From positions 1 to 7,117 of the forward strand of contig JAITEW010000086.1 of assembly GCA_031281855.1 (NCBI GenBank): a DNA stretch of 7,117 bases. Direction: 5' to 3'. Position numbers and translations under genes: made by a program. Position 1 is the first letter of the stretch; the number at the start of each line of letters is the position of its first letter. A model generated the notes under the pieces. That model was not told where the DNA came from. It was given only the letters and a program-made list of their open reading frames with translations, and made no database searches. Source of the DNA: Treponema sp. Lineage in GTDB: Bacteria; Spirochaetota; Spirochaetia; Treponematales; Breznakiellaceae. Positions 4,930-7,117 of this stretch are shown piece after piece.

Positions 4930-6972
4930 ATGCGTCCGTTTGAGGTAGTATCGCCCTTTAAGCCCGCAGGAGACCAGGGCGAAGCTATAGCGTCCCTGGC
5001 CGCCGGTATCAGGAAAGGCAGCCGGTTCCAGGTTCTCCAGGGGGTCACGGGGTCGGGGAAAACCTTCACGATGGCCAAAATCATCGAGGCGGTTCAGATG
5101 CCGACGCTGGTGATAAGCCACAACAAGACACTGGCTGCGCAGCTCTTCAGGGAGTTCAAGGGCTTTTTCCCGTACAACGCTGTAGAGTATTTTGTTTCTT
5201 ACTATGATTATTACCAGCCAGAGGCATATGTCGCGATCCGGGACCTTTATATCGAAAAAGACGCTTCCATAAACGACGAGATTGAAAGGATGCGCCTTTC
5301 GGCCACCAGAAGCCTTATGGAGCGGGAAGACGTGATTATCGTGGCGACGGTCTCGTGCATCTACGGCCTGGCTACTCCCGAAATCTACAGGAAAATGACC
5401 GCTACGTTTTCAAAAGGCGATACTATCGATGTAGACGCCCTGATCCGCCGCTTTGTGGAACTTCAGTACGAGCGGAACGACGCGGTCCTGGAACGGGGCC
5501 GTTTCCGCCGCAGAGGGGATACTCTGGAAATCTACCCGGCGTACCTGGAAGAGGCCTACCGGGTGGACCTGGACTGGGACCGTGTGGAGCGGATACGCCG
5601 TTTCAACCCTGTTTCAGGGGAAATTCTCGAAGAACTGGACCGGGCGCTGATCTACCCGGCCAAACAGTTCGTCATGCCCGCGGATATGGTCTACAACGCC
5701 CTGGACGCGATTAAGGCGGAACTGGCGGAGCGTTACGAATTCTTTATCAAAACCGGAAAAATGCTGGAAGCCGAGCGTCTCAAGACCAGGGTTGAATACG
5801 ACATTGAGATGCTCACGGAAATGGGCTACTGTCCGGGCATCGAAAACTACTCCGCGCCTCTGGCTGGCCGCAAGCCCGGAGAGGCCCCGGACACCCTTAT
5901 CGACTACCTGCCGAAAGAACACCTTACCTTTATCGACGAAAGCCACGTAACGCTGCCGCAAATAGGCGCCATGTACGCCGGGGACAGGAGCCGCAAAACA
6001 AACCTTGTGGATTACGGCTTCCGCCTCCCCTGCGCGCTGGACAACCGCCCGCTGCGGTACGATGAATTCGAAGAGCGCCTGGACAAAACCATCTTTGTTT
6101 CTGCCACACCCGGAAAGGCCGAAGTGGAACAATCCAAACAGATAGTCCAGCAGCTCATCAGACCCACAGGGCTCCTCGACCCGGAAATCGAAGTGCGCCC
6201 AAGCGAAGGCCAAATGGAAGACATCTACGCTGAAGTACAAAAGCGCATCAAAGCCGGCGAACGGTCCCTCATCCTTACGCTGACGAAGAAGATGGCAGAA
6301 GATCTCACGGATTACCTTTCAGGGCTGGGCCTCAGAGTCAGGTACATCCACAGCGAAGTTGAAACCATCGAGCGCGTGGAGATCCTCACCCAGCTCCGGA
6401 GCGGCGAGTTCGATATCCTCGTAGGGATCAACCTCCTGCGGGAAGGCATCGACTTGCCGGAAGTTTCGTTCATCGCGATTCTGGACGCCGATAAAATAGG
6501 CTTCCTGCGCTCGCTTACAAGCCTCGTACAGATCATCGGCCGCGCAGCCAGGAACGCAGCCGGCAAGGTTATCATGTACGCCGACCGCATGAGCGACGCT
6601 ATGTCCGCGGCTATTACCGAAACCAACCGGCGCCGCAAAATACAAATGGAGTACAACAAGGCGCACGGCATCACGCCGAGTACCGTGAAAAAGGCTATAG
6701 CCGACATTCTTGAGCGCCATTCAGTGGAGGAACACGACGCCGCGGCGGTCTCCATCGAGGTGCTTAAAAAATCCTACAATATCCTGGTGCCTGAACAGCG
6801 GAAAAAGCTCATCGCGGCGCTGGAAAACGAGATGCTTGAGCACGCGAAAAACCTTGAATTCGAACAAGCCGCCGCTATACGGGATGAAATTGAAAAGGTG
6901 AAAAACCTGGGAGCCCCGCCAAAGGCCCGGGAAGCTTCAAAGAAGCCCAAAAGAACACGGCAGCGCCGCTAG
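4930..6972 (+). CDS. uvrB: UvrABC excinuclease subunit B
   Basis: UvrB is the damage-verifying helicase-like ATPase of nucleotide excision repair. It receives damaged DNA from UvrA and recruits UvrC for dual incision, in the cytoplasm. From this start the protein has 680 residues (E. coli 673). Visible landmarks are Walker A GVTGSGKT (38-45), the Tyr-rich beta-hairpin YFVSYYDYYQPEAY (87-100) that clamps DNA, the Walker B-type DESH (336-339), SATPG (391-395), helicase motif VI GRAARN (537-542), and a C-terminal UVR motif for UvrC binding (about 623-658, with AKNLEFEQAAAIRDEI). A basic tail (665-680) follows. The ATG at 4906 would add eight residues but lacks a ribosome-binding site. DADKIGFLR replaces the more usual DADKEGFLR, a small variant. 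No LexA-type operator is evident upstream, and the leader region is occupied by repeat copy C. The protein appears intact. Confidence 0.97.
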   Translation: MRPFEVVSPFKPAGDQGEAIASLAAGIRKGSRFQVLQGVTGSGKTFTMAKIIEAVQMPTLVISHNKTLAAQLFREFKGFFPYNAVEYFVSYYDYYQPEAYVAIRDLYIEKDASINDEIERMRLSATRSLMEREDVIIVATVSCIYGLATPEIYRKMTATFSKGDTIDVDALIRRFVELQYERNDAVLERGRFRRRGDTLEIYPAYLEEAYRVDLDWDRVERIRRFNPVSGEILEELDRALIYPAKQFVMPADMVYNALDAIKAELAERYEFFIKTGKMLEAERLKTRVEYDIEMLTEMGYCPGIENYSAPLAGRKPGEAPDTLIDYLPKEHLTFIDESHVTLPQIGAMYAGDRSRKTNLVDYGFRLPCALDNRPLRYDEFEERLDKTIFVSATPGKAEVEQSKQIVQQLIRPTGLLDPEIEVRPSEGQMEDIYAEVQKRIKAGERSLILTLTKKMAEDLTDYLSGLGLRVRYIHSEVETIERVEILTQLRSGEFDILVGINLLREGIDLPEVSFIAILDADKIGFLRSLTSLVQIIGRAARNAAGKVIMYADRMSDAMSAAITETNRRRKIQMEYNKAHGITPSTVKKAIADILERHSVEEHDAAAVSIEVLKKSYNILVPEQRKKLIAALENEMLEHAKNLEFEQAAAIRDEIEKVKNLGAPPKAREASKKPKRTRQRR

Positions 6973-6975
6973 CGC

Positions 6976-7117
6976 TTAATAATAGAGGGATACCGGCCCG
7001 AGCAGCCCGGCAGGTTCCTGGGCCGTTCCGCGGTCGAATACGTTATCCCCCAGCGCCTTGGCCAGGGTGTTTACCACCTCTACGGTAATAGTATTGGCCC
7101 CCCGGCGCAGCAGGCCG
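6976..7117 (-). CDS. C-terminal end of a probable glycoside hydrolase (partial)
   Basis: The last 46 codons and the TAA stop of a minus-strand gene are present; the rest lies beyond the window. The readable residues include LRRGANTITVEVVNTLAKAL and end in EPAGLLGPVSLYY. The pattern of a Gly-x-Asn turn, an alternating strand ending in N-T-L, then P-x-G-L-L-G-P-V is typical of the beta-sandwich, sugar-binding-like end of large glycoside hydrolases (for example GH2- or rhamnosidase-like enzymes). The exact family and substrate cannot be told from this piece. The gene converges on uvrB with three bases between the stop codons and no room for a separate terminator. Confidence 0.6.
   Translation of the reverse strand, partial: GLLRRGANTITVEVVNTLAKALGDNVFDRGTAQEPAGLLGPVSLYY

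Overview
The window looks like chromosomal DNA of a spirochaete, most likely a Treponema-like member of the Treponemataceae. This is inferred from the character of the UvrB protein, from a set of lipoproteins with relaxed spirochaete-type lipoboxes (FLSC, FSAC, FSGC), and from moderately high G+C. It is not proven from sequence alone. There are six supported genes (one partial), plus a repeat-rich divergent intergenic region of about 1 kb.

Minus strand, positions 3913 down to 30: four lipoprotein genes in one direction, probably one operon. In order of transcription they are a short LPP20-family lipoprotein (3913-3362), an LpoB-like lipoprotein (3254-2631), a COG3014-like lipoprotein with a helical, TPR-like N-terminal half (2587-1274), and a longer LPP20-domain lipoprotein with an Ala/Pro/Gln linker and an extra C-terminal domain (1286-30). 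The last two overlap by 13 nt. Each has a signal peptide ending in a lipobox, so the products should be lipid-anchored at the cell envelope and may form one assembly. No enzyme is encoded among them, and the job of the set is not established.

Positions 3914-4929: a divergent intergenic region between the lipoprotein operon and uvrB. It holds two copies (4001-4171 forward, 4754-4900 reversed) of a palindromic element of about 150 bp, a collapsed relative (4449-4497), an 18-bp direct repeat (3981-3998 and 4273-4290), a tandem 13-bp repeat, and a GGTCAA-N8-TTGACC dyad that recalls ends of IS21-type elements. A sigma70-like promoter (4366-4394) followed by a hairpin plus T-rich stretch (4664-4685) could define a small transcript of about 285 nt. 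Alternatively it could drive a doubtful 154-codon ORF. No transposase gene is visible.

Plus strand, 4930-6972: uvrB, a complete nucleotide excision repair helicase subunit. Its best start lies only 29 bp past the outer end of the reversed repeat. Convergent to it, with three bases between the stop codons, is the last 46 codons of a minus-strand gene (6976-7117) that resembles the C-terminal end of a glycoside hydrolase.
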